A stretch of 64,000 nucleotides of DNA from Vibrio injensis (GTDB lineage: Bacteria > Pseudomonadota > Gammaproteobacteria > Enterobacterales > Vibrionaceae). The position numbers and the translations under genes are program-made. The notes under the pieces were generated by a model. That model saw only the letters and a program-made list of their open reading frames with translations, was not told where the DNA came from and did no database searches. Position 1 is the first letter of the stretch; each line of letters opens with the position of its first letter. Positions 1 through 12,319 of this stretch are shown here, piece after piece. The DNA is taken from the NCBI RefSeq assembly GCF_001895205.1, contig NZ_BDJF01000025.1, forward strand, positions 124,001-188,000. The letters run 5' to 3'.

Positions 1-1047
<1,047 letters not shown>

Positions 1048-1088
1048 CTAAGGCGCATACGCCATAGGAAAACATCTTGTACTCGGGT

Positions 1089-1120
1089 TAAAAACAAGGA
1101 TCGCTTAGCGATCCTTGTGG
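1089..1120 (-). terminator. Strong hairpin with T-run between argG and argH
   Basis: On the minus strand a near-perfect 9-11 bp stem (acaaggatcgc/gcgatccttgt, loop of a few bases) is followed by a run of T. It has the form of an intrinsic terminator placed inside the operon, so it may lower argH expression relative to argCBG. Whether it terminates or only processes the mRNA cannot be told from sequence. Confidence 0.65.
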
Positions 1121-1159
1121 ACGAATCTCTTACAGTACCATCACTCCATATCCTGATGG

Positions 1160-2371
1160 TTATTTGTTTTCGTTCATGGCACGAATCCGACTGGCTAAGG
1201 AGTACAAACGAATGAACCCACCAGCATGACTTTGGTCATACACTTCATCAGCCCCAAAGGTAGCAAACGCTTCTGAATACAAACTGTTCGCAGAACGTTT
1301 CTGAGTGGCGATCGCTTGCCCTTTGTAAAGCTTGATCACCACTTCACCATTAACCTGCTGAGCGAGCTGATCGGCAGCGGCAAACACTGCTTCACGTAGT
1401 GGGGTGAACCAACGGCCATCATACACCAGATGTGAGGCTTTAATGCCAAGCTCTTCACGAAACTCAAACGATGCTTTATCTAGTACCAACTGCTCAACCG
1501 CACGTAGCGCTTCCATCATAATCGTCCCCCCCGGAGTTTCATAACAGCCGCGAGATTTCATACCGACCAGACGGTTTTCAACAATATCGATTCGACCAAC
1601 ACCATGTTTAGCGCCTTTTTCGTTCAAATAAACTAAGGCGTTATAAGGTGTCATTAATTCACCATCAACACCAATTACCTGACCTTTTTCCACTTGTAAA
1701 GTGACATACTCAGCTTCATTTGGTGCTTGTTCAGGATCAACGGTCCATACCCAGCAGTCCTCATTAGGGGCATTCCAAGTACTCTCCAGTACACCACCTT
1801 CCGTGGAAATGTGCCACGCATTAGCATCACGTGAGTAAATTTTAGTTAACGATGCGGCGCAAGGGATATTACGCTCAGCAAGATAGTCGAGGCACTCTTC
1901 ACGGCTGACAATATCCCATTCTCGCCATGGCGCGATTACATGTAAATCTGGTGCAAGGGCAGCAAACGCACCTTCAAAACGTACTTGATCGTTACCTTTA
2001 CCAGTACAACCATGACACAGGGCATCAGCGCCTACTTTACGAGCGATCTCTACTTGCGCTTTCGCAATAATTGGCCGAGCCATTGAGGTCCCTAGCAGGT
2101 ATTTTCCTTCATAATACGCCCCCGTCTTTAAGGTTGGATAAATATACTCAGCAACCATCTGTTCTTTTAAATCGACGACATAACACTCTGAAGCACCCGA
2201 GGCTTTCGCTTTTGCTTCAATGCCTTGTAGCTCCTCTTCTCCTTGGCCGACATCTGCGACAAAGGCAACCACTTCACAGGCATAGTTTTCTTTTAACCAT
2301 GGAATAATTACCGAGGTATCCAGACCACCAGAATAGGCAACCACTACTTTATTAACTTGAACTTTACTCAT
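1160..2371 (-). CDS. argG: Argininosuccinate synthase
   Basis: Joins citrulline and aspartate at the cost of ATP to give argininosuccinate. The protein begins [20 protein letters not shown] and carries the AYSGGLDTS nucleotide-binding loop near residue 14; with this start it has 403 residues, the usual length of the short argG class. An in-frame start 15 codons upstream exists, but ggag lies the right distance before the MSKVQ codon. It sits between argB and argH in the same left-pointing operon and supplies the ArgH substrate. Confidence 0.96.
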   Translation of the reverse strand: MSKVQVNKVVVAYSGGLDTSVIIPWLKENYACEVVAFVADVGQGEEELQGIEAKAKASGASECYVVDLKEQMVAEYIYPTLKTGAYYEGKYLLGTSMARPIIAKAQVEIARKVGADALCHGCTGKGNDQVRFEGAFAALAPDLHVIAPWREWDIVSREECLDYLAERNIPCAASLTKIYSRDANAWHISTEGGVLESTWNAPNEDCWVWTVDPEQAPNEAEYVTLQVEKGQVIGVDGELMTPYNALVYLNEKGAKHGVGRIDIVENRLVGMKSRGCYETPGGTIMMEALRAVEQLVLDKASFEFREELGIKASHLVYDGRWFTPLREAVFAAADQLAQQVNGEVVIKLYKGQAIATQKRSANSLYSEAFATFGADEVYDQSHAGGFIRLYSLASRIRAMNENK

Positions 2372-2469
2372 TGACGCTTTCTCCATTGCCCAGTACCGCC
2401 GATTCACGGTCTGCACTAAGGCCTATTGATTGTGTTTAGTGGCTCTCCGCCACCGATTGCCTGTGTGAT

Positions 2470-3261
2470 TTATTGTGGTAAAAATTGGGTTCCAATACTT
2501 TCACCAGCAAATAGCTTGTGCAGTTTCTCTGGGTAACGCCATGTCGCCACTTGAATAGGACGTCCCAAATCATTGGCGGCCTCTAGCGCAGCCTTGACTT
2601 TAACGATCATGCCATCGGTGATCACTTTACCAGCAATCAAACTGGTCGCTTGCTGGGCATTTAAGCTGGCCAATAAATGCCCTTTGCCATCCAAGACTCC
2701 ACTCACATCAGAGAGCAAAACTAACTCGGCATCCAAAGCACCGGCTACCGCCACCGCCGCTTGATCGGCATTGACATTCATCATTTGTCCGCTTGCAGTA
2801 AGACCAATCGAACTGATGATCGGTAGCCCGCCAGCATTAAGAATGGCTTGTAACAGTTGTGAATTACCCGGCAGAGCTTTACCTACCGCCCCAAGCTCAG
2901 GATCGAGCTCTTCAACTTGACATAGGCCACCATCCGCTAAACATAATCCGATAGCATTCAAACCGTCTTTTATGGCTTGTCCTTGGAGCATTTTATTGGC
3001 CGTTCCTGCTAACGCTCCGGCAATAAAAGGAATTTGTTCATAAGGGGTAACACGTAGCCCTTCTTTCTTTACCGTCGGCAGGTGTAATTTTGCCATTAAC
3101 TCATCAACCAAATAACCGCCACCATGAACAATGACAATTCGTCGCTGAGCTTGAGCTTGATACAGTGCGATAGCGCCAAACAATTTGCTTAGCGTGTCAG
3201 AACAAGACAGCGCTGCGCCGCCTAATTTAATCACCAATGGATTATGCTGTGTATCTATCAT
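2470..3261 (-). CDS. argB: N-acetylglutamate kinase
   Basis: Phosphorylates N-acetylglutamate, the second step of arginine synthesis. The 263-residue protein belongs to the amino-acid kinase family: [10 protein letters not shown] near residue 9 and [14 protein letters not shown] near residue 42 form the phosphate-binding parts, and [13 protein letters not shown] is the typical nucleotide-side segment near residue 180. It lacks the N-terminal helix of the hexameric, arginine-inhibited class, so it is probably the dimeric enterobacterial type. It follows argC by 23 bases. Confidence 0.96.
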   Translation of the reverse strand: MIDTQHNPLVIKLGGAALSCSDTLSKLFGAIALYQAQAQRRIVIVHGGGYLVDELMAKLHLPTVKKEGLRVTPYEQIPFIAGALAGTANKMLQGQAIKDGLNAIGLCLADGGLCQVEELDPELGAVGKALPGNSQLLQAILNAGGLPIISSIGLTASGQMMNVNADQAAVAVAGALDAELVLLSDVSGVLDGKGHLLASLNAQQATSLIAGKVITDGMIVKVKAALEAANDLGRPIQVATWRYPEKLHKLFAGESIGTQFLPQ

Positions 3262-3284
3262 ATTTCACCCTTACGCTTGGTGCT

Positions 3285-4286
3285 TTACACCAAAGCCGTT
3301 AGCTCAGAAAAACCGTAATGAATATTTAAACATTGCATCGCTTGACTCGATGCCCCTTTTAACAAATTATCAATCGCCGAAACGACGATCAGATGCTGGC
3401 CCTGTACACGCCAACCCAAATCGCAAAATGGCGTAAATTCAACATCTTTAATCGATGGTAAACTGGATTTCAGTCTGACCGCGGGTTTATCAGCATAAGC
3501 TTGAATAAACGCCTCATCGACCTGCTGCGCTGTGACACCAGCAGCCAACTTCATGGTTATCGTCGCTAAAATGCCCCGTTTAAAATTACCCAGATGAGGA
3601 GTGAAGATCACCTCACAGCCTAGATGGGTGGCAATTTCTGGTTGGTGACGATGAGTAAAGACGCCATAAGGTTGTAAACTCACTTCGCAAAAACTGTTGC
3701 TTAGGGTGGCTTTTCTACCAGCGCCAGTTACACCACTGGTCGCATTAATCACTGGCCACTGCTCAGTATCGAGTAAACTTGCGTTAATCAACGGCTTGAT
3801 AGCCAACTGCGCCGCTGTCGGATAGCATCCCGCCACGGCTATCAGTGAACCATGCTGAATCGCTTCCCGATTCCATTCCGCTAAGCCGTAAACCGCTTTG
3901 TCTAACCATTCACGATGTTGGTGGTCAAAACCATAATAATTGGGATAGAACCCCTCACTTTTCACACGAAAAGCACCAGATAAGTCAAACACCTGACAAC
4001 CTTGGGCAAGAAAAATTGGTGCTAGGTCGTGACTGACTTCATGTGCTGTAGCTAAAAACACCACATCGCAGTCACTCGCAACAACAAGTGGGTCAACGAG
4101 AGGCTGAATCTCCATATCAACCAAATTCGCTAGTTTACCGTGCAACTCGGCCATTGATTTTCCTGCATCGAGGCTGTTGGCGGAAACATATAAACCTGCT
4201 AGTTTGAGTTGAGGGTGTTTTTCCACCATCAGTGCCAATTCAGCACCGGTATAGCCACTTGCACCAATAATTGCGGTTTTTAACAT
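3285..4286 (-). CDS. argC: N-acetyl-gamma-glutamyl-phosphate reductase
   Basis: NADPH-dependent reduction of N-acetylglutamyl phosphate, the third arginine step. The chosen start gives [20 protein letters not shown], where [10 protein letters not shown] is the Rossmann dinucleotide loop; the active-site cysteine lies in [12 protein letters not shown] near residue 150. Length is 333 residues, normal for the family. The frame can be extended eight codons to a TTG, but the ATG fits homologues. First gene of the left-pointing argCBGH operon, divergent from argE. Confidence 0.95.
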   Translation of the reverse strand: MLKTAIIGASGYTGAELALMVEKHPQLKLAGLYVSANSLDAGKSMAELHGKLANLVDMEIQPLVDPLVVASDCDVVFLATAHEVSHDLAPIFLAQGCQVFDLSGAFRVKSEGFYPNYYGFDHQHREWLDKAVYGLAEWNREAIQHGSLIAVAGCYPTAAQLAIKPLINASLLDTEQWPVINATSGVTGAGRKATLSNSFCEVSLQPYGVFTHRHQPEIATHLGCEVIFTPHLGNFKRGILATITMKLAAGVTAQQVDEAFIQAYADKPAVRLKSSLPSIKDVEFTPFCDLGWRVQGQHLIVVSAIDNLLKGASSQAMQCLNIHYGFSELTALV

Positions 4287-4323
4287 TAATACCCATCCCA
4301 AACGGAGCAAAACCTAAATTAAA

Positions 4324-4372
4324 ACTGATTTTTAATTTATAAAAACGGGCTTTAATTGGTTTTTTATTCATA
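4324..4372. promoter_or_regulatory. Candidate ArgR boxes in the argC-argE divergent promoter
   Basis: Two imperfect matches to the ARG box (TGAAT-N4-ATTCA) lie in the AT-rich space between argC and argE: TGATT-N4-ATTTA at about 4326-4339 and TGGTT-N4-ATTCA at about 4357-4370. Each has two mismatches. Paired ARG boxes in this place repress both arms in Escherichia coli, so position supports the reading; the spacing here (about three helical turns centre to centre) is wider than the E. coli arrangement. Confidence 0.5.
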
Positions 4373-4438
4373 AAAAGTGATTTAATATGTGTTTTACATT
4401 TTCAGCGATATTCTGTCAATAGTAGGAGCAAAGATAAT

Positions 4439-5581
4439 ATGCAATTACCCAGTTTCTTGGAGGTCTATTCGGGCCTGATTTCCACGCCTTCCATTAGCTC
4501 CACTGACCCAACATGGGATCACGGTAATAGTGAGGTGATTGCTAAATTAGCAGAATGGTTTGAAGCGCTCGGTTTTACCACCCAAGTGGAAGAGGTTGCG
4601 CCAGGAAAACATAATTTAATTGCCCAAAAAGGCACTGGTGAAGGTGGGTTACTCTTAGCAGGACACAGTGATACCGTGCCTTTTGATCAAGGCCGCTGGA
4701 ACTTTGAACCTCATGCTTTAACTCAGGCCAACGATCGTTTCTACGGCTTAGGTACAGCTGATATGAAGGGTTTTTTTGCTTTCATTTATCAGGCAGTCAA
4801 AAATATCGATTGGAGTAAGCAAAATAAACCCCTGTATGTCTTAGCGACCTGTGATGAAGAGACGACCATGCTGGGTGCCAGACATTTTACGGCTAACGCA
4901 CCTTTTCAACCCGATTACTGCATTATTGGTGAACCGACCAGCTTAGTGCCTGTTCGTGGACATAAAGGTCACGTCGCCAATGCGATTCGCGTAACAGGGC
5001 AGTCTGGTCATTCATCCAATCCTGCGCTGGGTGTTAATGCGATTGAGATTATGTACGAAGTCATGTTTGCCCTGATGCAACTGCGTGACCGACTGATTAA
5101 AGAGTATCATCACCCAGGCTTCGAGATTCCGAGTCCGACCCTCAATCTCGGCCATATTCATGGCGGCGATAGTCCGAACCGTATCTGTGGCTGTTGTGAG
5201 CTGCATTATGATGTCCGGCCTTTACCGGGAATTAGCTTAGATGGACTCGATAATCTACTGCGCGGCGCACTCAAAGACGTTCAAGACAAATGGCCTGGCC
5301 GTATTGCGATTGAAGCATTACATGAGCCGATCCCTGGTTATGAATGTCAGCACGATCATCCGTTTATCCTTGGCGTGAGTGAACTGTGTGGACAACCCTC
5401 GCAAACGGTCAATTATTGCACCGAAGCTCCGTTTCTACAGCAGTTGTGTCCAACTCTAGTTCTTGGTCCCGGCTCTATCGATCAAGCGCATCAACCCGAT
5501 GAATATTTATCCTTCGATTTTATCGAACCGACCGTGAATATTCTTTCTCAAGCCATCAATAAATACTGCTTTACTGAGTAA
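4439..5581 (+). CDS. argE: Acetylornithine deacetylase
   Basis: Hydrolyses N-acetylornithine to ornithine and acetate; metal-dependent M20 peptidase family. Visible family motifs are [12 protein letters not shown] near residue 77 (metal His and Asp), [10 protein letters not shown] near residue 110 (bridging Asp), DEETTMLGA near residue 143 (catalytic Glu) and [15 protein letters not shown] near residue 167. The 380-residue length matches E. coli. The start has aggag 10 bases upstream. Divergent from argCBGH. A GC-rich hairpin (about 5595-5633) follows the stop codon but has no T-run; the remaining space up to ppc is AT-rich and shows no gene. Confidence 0.96.
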   Translation: MQLPSFLEVYSGLISTPSISSTDPTWDHGNSEVIAKLAEWFEALGFTTQVEEVAPGKHNLIAQKGTGEGGLLLAGHSDTVPFDQGRWNFEPHALTQANDRFYGLGTADMKGFFAFIYQAVKNIDWSKQNKPLYVLATCDEETTMLGARHFTANAPFQPDYCIIGEPTSLVPVRGHKGHVANAIRVTGQSGHSSNPALGVNAIEIMYEVMFALMQLRDRLIKEYHHPGFEIPSPTLNLGHIHGGDSPNRICGCCELHYDVRPLPGISLDGLDNLLRGALKDVQDKWPGRIAIEALHEPIPGYECQHDHPFILGVSELCGQPSQTVNYCTEAPFLQQLCPTLVLGPGSIDQAHQPDEYLSFDFIEPTVNILSQAINKYCFTE

Positions 5582-5872
5582 TCCTATTTCCTCCGCGCCG
5601 CTCGTTGGATGGTGTTGATAGCGAGAGCGGCGCAACATCTCATCAAGGTTTCACATTAATAATGATGCCGGCATAACCATGATAATGATTTCGGTCAATT
5701 GTAAGAAAATTTCAACAAAATAAGTTATTTTGCCACCATTTCTCTAACAAAATACAGCCTGACATAAATGAAATCTTTGTATGCTTTATTTGACTCCACT
5801 AGACAAACTTCGCTAGATTGTGTAATTAAATAGATGACATTGGATGTAATTTTTTTACAAGGCAGGATGATA

Positions 5873-8506
5873 ATGAATGAAAAATACGCCGCTCTAAAAA
5901 GTAACGTGAGCATGCTGGGTCGATTACTAGGGCAAACCATCCAAGCCGCTGACGGCGACGTTATTTTGGCAAAAGTCGAAACCATCCGACAACTTTCTAA
6001 ATCAGCTCGAGCAGGCAACCAAGCCGACCGAGAAAAACTCATCGAAGAAATCAAGCACCTCAATAATGATCAACTGACTCCGGTCGCGCGCGCTTTTAAT
6101 CAATTTCTCAACTTAACCAATATCGCTGATCAATATCACACTATTTCTCGACACAGTGAAGACCATCTAGACGACTCCAATGCACTGCAAAGCTTGTTTA
6201 GCAAATTAGCGGATAAAAAAATCAGCCAATTTGATGCAATCCAAGCCGTTCGTGATTTAAACATCGAATTAGTTCTTACCGCTCATCCGACTGAGATCAC
6301 TCGTCGTACTATGATCAATAATTTGGTCAAAATTAACCAATGTTTATCGAATCTTGAACTGAGCGATCTGTCTTCTAAAGAGCGTCAAAAAATCGAACGT
6401 CGTCTAGAGCAGTTAATTGCTCAGGGCTGGCACTCTGACGTCATTCGTAAGCAACGCCCAACACCACTCGATGAAGCAAAATGGGGCTTTGCCGTAGTTG
6501 AGAACTCACTCTGGCAAGCCGTTCCAGAATTTTTACGTGAGTTAAACGATAATATTAAGGCTAACCTTGGTGAAGGGTTACCGATTGACGCACGGCCCGT
6601 GCATTTTTCATCTTGGATGGGTGGAGATCGCGACGGTAACCCCTTTGTAACCCATAGTGTGACACGTGAAGTCTTACTCCTCTCACGCTGGAAAGCCGCC
6701 GATTTATACTTAGCTGATATTAATGAATTGATCAGCGAATTATCCATGACCAAGTGCACAGAGGCGCTACGCACTTTAGCGGGCGAAGAAGAGCACGAAC
6801 CTTATCGCGCCGTTCTTAAAGGTGTACGCAGTTTATTGCAAGAAACACTGGATATTCTCGATAGCAAGTTACATGGCCAAAAACTGGCGGTTAAAGCGCC
6901 TTTACGGACCGAGAGCCAGCTATGGGATCCATTATACGCGTGCTATCAATCACTGCATGAGTGTGGCATGGGCGTCATTGCTGACGGTTCGCTACTCGAT
7001 GCTCTACGCCGAGTGAAGGCTTTTGGTATCCACTTGGTTCGTCTCGATATTCGTCAAGAAAGTAGCCGCCATGCCGAAGCATTGTCCGAGCTTACTCGCT
7101 ACCTAGGCATTGGCGATTACAATCAGTGGAGCGAACAAGACAAACTGGCTTTTTTAACCAATGAACTGAGCTCCAAACGTCCACTACTTCCATTGGATTG
7201 GCAGCCGTCTGAATCGGTAAAAGAGGTTTTAGAAACATGCAAAATTATTGCAGCTCAACCGCAAGATGCCTTTGGTGCTTATGTAATTTCTATGGCTCAT
7301 ACCGCCTCTGATGTCTTAGCTGTCCATCTATTATTAAAAGAGTCTGGCTGTCCTTATCGAATGAGTGTTTGCCCATTGTTTGAAACGCTCGACGATCTCA
7401 ATAATGCTGAAAGCGTAATCAAACAGCTACTCGCGATTGATCTCTATCGTGGCTTCATTCAAAACCAACAAATGGTAATGATTGGCTATTCTGATTCTGC
7501 AAAAGATGCAGGGGTGATGGCCGCCGGATGGGCTCAATATCGAGCTATGGAAGACCTAGTCAAGGTGTGCGAAGAAGAGAGCATTGATCTCACGTTATTC
7601 CATGGTCGTGGTGGCTCGATTGGTCGTGGCGGTGCACCAGCACATGCAGCGCTGTTATCACAACCACCGAAGAGTTTAAAAGCCGGATTACGAGTCACCG
7701 AACAAGGGGAAATGATTCGTTTTAAACTTGGCTTGCCCGAAGTTGCCATCAACAGTTTACATCTTTACGCCAGCGCTATTTTAGAAGCGAATCTATTACC
7801 ACCACCAGAACCAAAGCAAGAGTGGCGCGACTTAATGGAGGTTCTCTCACAAGTCTCTTGTGAAGCGTATCGAGCTATTGTGCGTGGTGAAGCGGATTTT
7901 GTCCCTTACTTCCGTCAAGCAACCCCTGAACTTGAGTTAGGTAAACTGCCGCTTGGCTCTCGCCCAGCCAAACGTAATCCGCAAGGTGGTGTGGAGAGCC
8001 TACGAGCGATTCCTTGGATCTTCTCATGGAGTCAAAACCGTTTGGTTCTCCCAGCTTGGCTCGGCGCTGGTGAAGCGATTCAATACTCAGTTGATAAAGG
8101 CCATCAAGCTCTGCTCGAGGAGATGTGTCGTGAATGGCCATTCTTCTCCACTCGCTTAGGCATGTTAGAGATGGTATACACAAAATGTAACCTTGATGTC
8201 TCTCGTTACTATGACCAACGCTTGGTCGAGCCAGCATTACGTCCATTGGGTGATCGCTTACGAGACCAGCTCCAAAAAGACATCAAAACGGTACTCAATG
8301 TTGAAAACAATGAGAATCTGATGCAAAGCGATTCTTGGGGCCATGAGTCGATTCGTCTGCGTAACATCTACGTCGAGCCATTGAACATGCTGCAAGCTGA
8401 GTTGTTGTATCGGACTCGTCAATCAACAGAAGCGGATCCCGAGTTAGAGGAAGCGTTGATGGTCACCATTGCAGGCATTGCAGCCGGAATGCGCAATACA
8501 GGTTGA
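5873..8506 (+). CDS. ppc: Phosphoenolpyruvate carboxylase
   Basis: Carboxylates phosphoenolpyruvate to oxaloacetate, refilling the citric acid cycle. The 877-residue protein aligns from memory with E. coli Ppc end to end: [13 protein letters not shown] near residue 137 holds the catalytic His, [16 protein letters not shown] near residue 580 the glycine-rich loop, and it ends in the conserved MRNTG. The chosen start [16 protein letters not shown] matches E. coli MNEQYSALRSNVSMLG; upstream in-frame ATG codons at 5834 and 5867 are less likely. It follows argE and is closed by an intrinsic terminator. Confidence 0.97.
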   Translation: MNEKYAALKSNVSMLGRLLGQTIQAADGDVILAKVETIRQLSKSARAGNQADREKLIEEIKHLNNDQLTPVARAFNQFLNLTNIADQYHTISRHSEDHLDDSNALQSLFSKLADKKISQFDAIQAVRDLNIELVLTAHPTEITRRTMINNLVKINQCLSNLELSDLSSKERQKIERRLEQLIAQGWHSDVIRKQRPTPLDEAKWGFAVVENSLWQAVPEFLRELNDNIKANLGEGLPIDARPVHFSSWMGGDRDGNPFVTHSVTREVLLLSRWKAADLYLADINELISELSMTKCTEALRTLAGEEEHEPYRAVLKGVRSLLQETLDILDSKLHGQKLAVKAPLRTESQLWDPLYACYQSLHECGMGVIADGSLLDALRRVKAFGIHLVRLDIRQESSRHAEALSELTRYLGIGDYNQWSEQDKLAFLTNELSSKRPLLPLDWQPSESVKEVLETCKIIAAQPQDAFGAYVISMAHTASDVLAVHLLLKESGCPYRMSVCPLFETLDDLNNAESVIKQLLAIDLYRGFIQNQQMVMIGYSDSAKDAGVMAAGWAQYRAMEDLVKVCEEESIDLTLFHGRGGSIGRGGAPAHAALLSQPPKSLKAGLRVTEQGEMIRFKLGLPEVAINSLHLYASAILEANLLPPPEPKQEWRDLMEVLSQVSCEAYRAIVRGEADFVPYFRQATPELELGKLPLGSRPAKRNPQGGVESLRAIPWIFSWSQNRLVLPAWLGAGEAIQYSVDKGHQALLEEMCREWPFFSTRLGMLEMVYTKCNLDVSRYYDQRLVEPALRPLGDRLRDQLQKDIKTVLNVENNENLMQSDSWGHESIRLRNIYVEPLNMLQAELLYRTRQSTEADPELEEALMVTIAGIAAGMRNTG

Positions 8507-8537
8507 TTAAATTAGCATAAAACTCTAAACAAAGAGC

Positions 8538-8564
8538 AAAAGGCCATCTTTAGATGGCCTTTTA
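8538..8564 (+). terminator. Intrinsic terminator after ppc
   Basis: Stem aaaaggccatct/agatggcctttt with a short loop, T-rich on the 3' side, 32 bases past the ppc stop. Confidence 0.8.
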
Positions 8565-8859
8565 TAGGCTCGGGCGCGATTATTGAGAAAATTATCAACT
8601 TTTTTATTGAAAAAACTGTTTTTATTCTACTTTATGCTTATTATTTAGATATAATGCAAAACCCTGTGATGCCCTAATAACTATTTCAAATCACAGTCCA
8701 ATCAATACAACATCATAATCCTAGGTGATACAGGCTTTTTAAGGTGACAGTGACAGCACTCGATGCTGCGTGACTGATACCTCATATCCCAATGTGCCGA
8801 TAGAAGTACATAAGATGGTTCAGTCAATTACGAAGTTACTCACCATTTGGATTAAAGAC
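8565..8859 (+). other. aphA upstream region, no gene seen
   Basis: Together with the ppc terminator this makes a gene-free gap of 353 bases (8507-8859). It is AT-rich and probably holds the aphA promoter and a long 5' leader. In V. cholerae and V. harveyi aphA is repressed by HapR/LuxR and its mRNA is activated by Qrr small RNAs; I could not place a confident site for either. The aphA frame stays open for 30 codons upstream of the chosen start, within this leader. Confidence 0.5.
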
Positions 8860-9399
8860 ATGTCATTACCACACGTTATTCTTACCGTTCTTAGTACTCG
8901 TGATGCTACTGGATACGATATCACTAAGGAATTTTCAGCCAGTATTGGCTATTTTTGGAAGGCAAGTCATCAACAAGTTTACCGTGAACTGAATAAAATG
9001 GGGCAACAAGGGCTAGTGACTTGTGTACTAGAGCCTCAAGATGGCAAGCCTGATCGTAAAGTTTACTCAATCACCGAAACGGGCCGTCGTGCTCTAGGTG
9101 AATGGTTTGATCAGCCAACGGCACATCCAACGGTTAGAGATGAATTCAGCGCTAAGCTCATGGCGTGCTCAGTACAATCTGCTGAACCTTATCGTCTCCA
9201 ATTAATTGGATTAATCGAAGAATCTCGTAAGCTTGTTAGCCACTATCAAGATATCGAGTCAGCCTATTATGCAAATCCTGCGATGATGGATAAACAGCAA
9301 CGTTTAGAACGCCTAACCTTGCGTCGTAATTTGCTCACTCGTCAAGCATGGATCGAATGGGCGGAAGAGACGCTCGCTGAACTCAATGCGATGGTTTGA
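8860..9399 (+). CDS. aphA: PadR-family quorum-sensing regulator AphA
   Basis: AphA is the low-cell-density master regulator of Vibrio quorum sensing and, in V. cholerae, an activator of the tcpPH virulence promoter with AphB. The protein starts MSLPHVILTVLSTRDATGYD and has 179 residues, as in V. cholerae. The N-terminal winged helix (about residues 1-85, with GYFWKASHQQVYRELNKM as recognition region) is followed by a long coiled-coil dimerisation domain ending EWAEETLAELNAMV. The longer frame from 8770 would add 30 residues absent from known AphA. It stands alone between ppc and cysE, as in V. cholerae. Confidence 0.95.
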   Translation: MSLPHVILTVLSTRDATGYDITKEFSASIGYFWKASHQQVYRELNKMGQQGLVTCVLEPQDGKPDRKVYSITETGRRALGEWFDQPTAHPTVRDEFSAKLMACSVQSAEPYRLQLIGLIEESRKLVSHYQDIESAYYANPAMMDKQQRLERLTLRRNLLTRQAWIEWAEETLAELNAMV

Positions 9400-9411
9400 T
9401 TGACTCAACAT

Positions 9412-9443
9412 GAAAAAGAGGATGCCGAGCATCCTCTTTTTTT
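9412..9443. terminator. Bidirectional terminator between aphA and cysE
   Basis: Perfect stem aaagaggatgc/gcatcctcttt with an A-run on the left and a T-run on the right, between two convergent genes. Confidence 0.85.
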
Positions 9444-9507
9444 GTTGGTTTGCTTCCCTTCCTAACCGCCACTCAAAGTGGTCAGGGCAGCTAAGGGGGA
9501 TAGTCGG

Positions 9508-10329
9508 TCAAATACCATCACCACCAATAAAGGTTTGTGAACGACCATTAAATTGCTGGTCCATATCTAATGACGGTTTATCGGTTTTCGGACGACCGAC
9601 AATACGCGCAGGCACTCCAGCAACCGTTGTATGGGGAGGCACTGGCTGTAGTACCACAGAACACGAACCAATTTTCGCGCCTTCGCCAACTTCTATGTTG
9701 CCAAGGATTTTTGCCCCAGCGCCAATCATCACTCCTTCACGAATTTTCGGATGGCGATCACCACACTCTTTTCCGGTACCGCCTAGTGTCACATCTTGTA
9801 AAATGGATACATCATCTTCAACAACGGCTGTTTCACCAATCACAATCCCTGTTGCATGATCAAGCATGATTCCGCAACCAATCTTGGCCGCAGGATGAAT
9901 ATCTACCTGACAAGCGACTGAAATTTGATTTTGTAAATAGGTAGCTAATGCGATACGCCCTTGCTTCCACAGCCAGTTCGCGACACGATACCCCTGTAGC
10001 GCATGATAACCTTTTAAATACAATAGCGGCATTGAGTACATGGATACAGCCGGATCACGATTGACGGTAGCGCAAATATCACACGCAGCAAACTCACTAA
10101 TCGTCGGATCTGCAGCCAACGCCTCTTCCACCACTTCACGTACCGCCATTGCTGGCATGGATGCTGTATTGAGTTTATTGGCTAAAATATAGCTTAATGC
10201 CGCTGACAAACTATCATGCTTAATGATCGTCGCGTGATAAAAACTCGCCAACATCGGCTCTTGCTCGGATTGTTCACGAGCTTCTTGGATGATGGTTTGC
10301 CAAACTTTTTTTTGTGCGCACTGCTTCAT
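9508..10329 (-). CDS. cysE: Serine O-acetyltransferase
   Basis: Transfers acetyl from acetyl-CoA to serine, the committed step to cysteine. At 273 residues it equals E. coli CysE. The N-terminal helical domain (to about residue 140) is followed by left-handed beta-helix hexapeptide repeats, including DIHPAAKIGCGIMLDHATGI (catalytic Asp and His near 143-158) and GDRHPKIREGVMIGAGAKIL; the tail ends GGDGI with the C-terminal Ile that binds O-acetylserine sulfhydrylase in relatives. Left-pointing, 137 bases after gpsA. Confidence 0.96.
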   Translation of the reverse strand: MKQCAQKKVWQTIIQEAREQSEQEPMLASFYHATIIKHDSLSAALSYILANKLNTASMPAMAVREVVEEALAADPTISEFAACDICATVNRDPAVSMYSMPLLYLKGYHALQGYRVANWLWKQGRIALATYLQNQISVACQVDIHPAAKIGCGIMLDHATGIVIGETAVVEDDVSILQDVTLGGTGKECGDRHPKIREGVMIGAGAKILGNIEVGEGAKIGSCSVVLQPVPPHTTVAGVPARIVGRPKTDKPSLDMDQQFNGRSQTFIGGDGI

Positions 10330-10466
10330 TTTATTTTGCCTTTCACTGAGTTAGCCTCATCACGCTCATCCTCCAGACGGGTCGCGATAGCACTATCCTT
10401 CCACAGTATCTATCAGGTATTAGAAATTCAATCGTTATCGATGACTAATGACACTAACAACATCGA

Positions 10467-11501
10467 TTATTGCTCAGCTTTTTTATCTCGTGCGAGCAAG
10501 TCTTGCGCAGCCAAACGGGCATCTTTGCCTTGATATAATACCTGATAGATTTGCTCGACAATCGGCATCTCAACGCCCATACGTGCAGCCAATAACGACA
10601 CTTCCTTAGTATTACGATAACCTTCAACCACTTGCCCAATCTCTTGCTGAGCAGTGTCCACCGCTTTCCCTTGACCTAATGCTAAACCAAAACGACGGTT
10701 ACGAGACTGGTTATCGGTACACGTTAACACTAAGTCACCTAATCCTGCCATCCCCATAAAGGTTTCTGGCTGTGCTCCTAAGGCAGCGCCAAGACGAGAC
10801 ATCTCCGCTAAACCTCGAGTAATTAACGCCGTACGTGCATTAGCACCAAAACCAATCCCATCGGACATGCCTGCACCAATCGCAATCACGTTTTTTACCG
10901 CACCGCCAAGCTGCATGCCGATAAAATCATGATTGGCGTACACTCGGAATGTTTTATTACAATGGATTTTTTCCTGCAAGTCAGCGACAAACTGAGCATC
11001 AGGTGAAGCTACCGCTATTGCCGTCGGCATACCCATCGCGAGCTCTTTTGCAAAAGTAGGTCCAGACAGTACCGCTAATGGAACGTGATCGCCGAGAATT
11101 TCATGCGCAACGTCTTGTAATAAACGCCCGGTTTCAGGCTCAAGGCCTTTGGTTGCCCAGCAAAGACGGCTATCTTGACGCAAATAAGGCTGTAAACTGC
11201 GTAATACAACCCCAAAGACATGGCTCGGAACGACAACCAGCAGATCTTGACTGGCTTGCACCGCTTTCGATAAATCAGATTCAATGATTAAACTGCCTGG
11301 GAACGCAATTCCAGGAAGGAACTCTTGGTTGGCACGATCAGCCTGTAGACGAGCCATGTGCTGAGGATCATGCCCCCATAGCACTATATTAGCTCCATTA
11401 CGTGCTAATGAAATTGCTAGAGAAGTCCCGTAAGAACCGGCACCGATCACCGTCATGGTGGTCGGTTCGGCATTAATAGAGTGTGCTTTCGAATCGGTCA
11501 T
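10467..11501 (-). CDS. gpsA: Glycerol-3-phosphate dehydrogenase [NAD(P)+]
   Basis: Reduces dihydroxyacetone phosphate to sn-glycerol 3-phosphate for phospholipid synthesis. [19 protein letters not shown] near residue 18 is the Rossmann loop, [16 protein letters not shown] near residue 205 holds the catalytic Lys, and [11 protein letters not shown] and [17 protein letters not shown] are family signatures. The chosen start ([10 protein letters not shown]) gives 344 residues and an agg site; the open frame extends 20 codons further without homology. Follows secB and precedes cysE in the same direction. Confidence 0.95.
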   Translation of the reverse strand: MTDSKAHSINAEPTTMTVIGAGSYGTSLAISLARNGANIVLWGHDPQHMARLQADRANQEFLPGIAFPGSLIIESDLSKAVQASQDLLVVVPSHVFGVVLRSLQPYLRQDSRLCWATKGLEPETGRLLQDVAHEILGDHVPLAVLSGPTFAKELAMGMPTAIAVASPDAQFVADLQEKIHCNKTFRVYANHDFIGMQLGGAVKNVIAIGAGMSDGIGFGANARTALITRGLAEMSRLGAALGAQPETFMGMAGLGDLVLTCTDNQSRNRRFGLALGQGKAVDTAQQEIGQVVEGYRNTKEVSLLAARMGVEMPIVEQIYQVLYQGKDARLAAQDLLARDKKAEQ

Positions 11502-11581
11502 TTTTTTACCTAATAAATAGTGAATGAATGGATGAATCACCTGAACGGCTCGTAGCAGCACATTAGATCGAAGCTAAAAAC

Positions 11582-11626
11582 AAAAATGCACATCGCTTAG
11601 CTCAATGAGCAGCTCTGTGCATTTTT
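11582..11626. terminator. Hairpin between secB and gpsA
   Basis: Inverted repeat aaaaatgcaca/tgtgcattttt with A and T flanks, able to act on both strands. As secB and gpsA both point left, it would separate them transcriptionally. Confidence 0.7.
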
Positions 11627-11683
11627 CTACCTATTTCTTAGCTACGTCAAGTAGTCAGGAATTATAGACAACCATCAATCCAA

Positions 11684-12151
11684 TTAAGCTTGCGCGGTTT
11701 CACCAGCAGCTTGCTGTTGTAGGTAGTTCATAAATAGAGCATCGAAGTTAACTGGCGCTAGATTTAATTGCGGGAAAGTACCTTTAACCACTAGGCTAGA
11801 GATGGTTTCACGAGCATAAGGGAAAAGAATATTTGGGCAGAATGCGCCTAAACAATGAGCCAATTGCCCCGCTTCCATTTGTTCAGCAGTAAAGATACCC
11901 GCTTGTTGAACTTCACACAGGAAGGCGGTTTCTTCCGCATTTTTTACTGTCACAGTCAGACGAAGCACAACTTCGTATACGCCTTCACCCAGTTCGCGAC
12001 TTTGCGTGTCCAAATCCAGCTTGACGTCTGGATTCCACTCTTTTTGAAACATAGTCGGAGAGTTTGGCGCTTCAAAAGAAACGTCTTTGAGGAAAATGCG
12101 TTGAATTGCGAAATTTTGTTGTGGTGCTTCTTGTTGTGCGGCTTCAGCCAT
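11684..12151 (-). CDS. secB: Protein-export chaperone SecB
   Basis: Cytosolic tetrameric chaperone that holds preproteins unfolded and hands them to SecA. The 155-residue protein has the family pattern [19 protein letters not shown] near residue 15 and [20 protein letters not shown] near residue 105. Start [11 protein letters not shown] was preferred to an ATG seven codons upstream because it fits homologues and a ggat site. Neighbours yibN and gpsA are those found in E. coli, but grxC, which lies there between secB and yibN, is absent. Confidence 0.95.
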   Translation of the reverse strand: MAEAAQQEAPQQNFAIQRIFLKDVSFEAPNSPTMFQKEWNPDVKLDLDTQSRELGEGVYEVVLRLTVTVKNAEETAFLCEVQQAGIFTAEQMEAGQLAHCLGAFCPNILFPYARETISSLVVKGTFPQLNLAPVNFDALFMNYLQQQAAGETAQA

Positions 12152-12319
12152 GATTAAAATCCTTAATATCAAAAATAGTGGTCAGTTAACTGTCTTGAGA
12201 CTAAACGAGTATCGGCAAAATCATCCAGAGTAAGTTACCAAGCAATGGCAACTATCACTACTCGAACCATTTAGCACAGCTTGTGACAAGCGACATTACT
12301 CAAAATAACACAGCAACGA

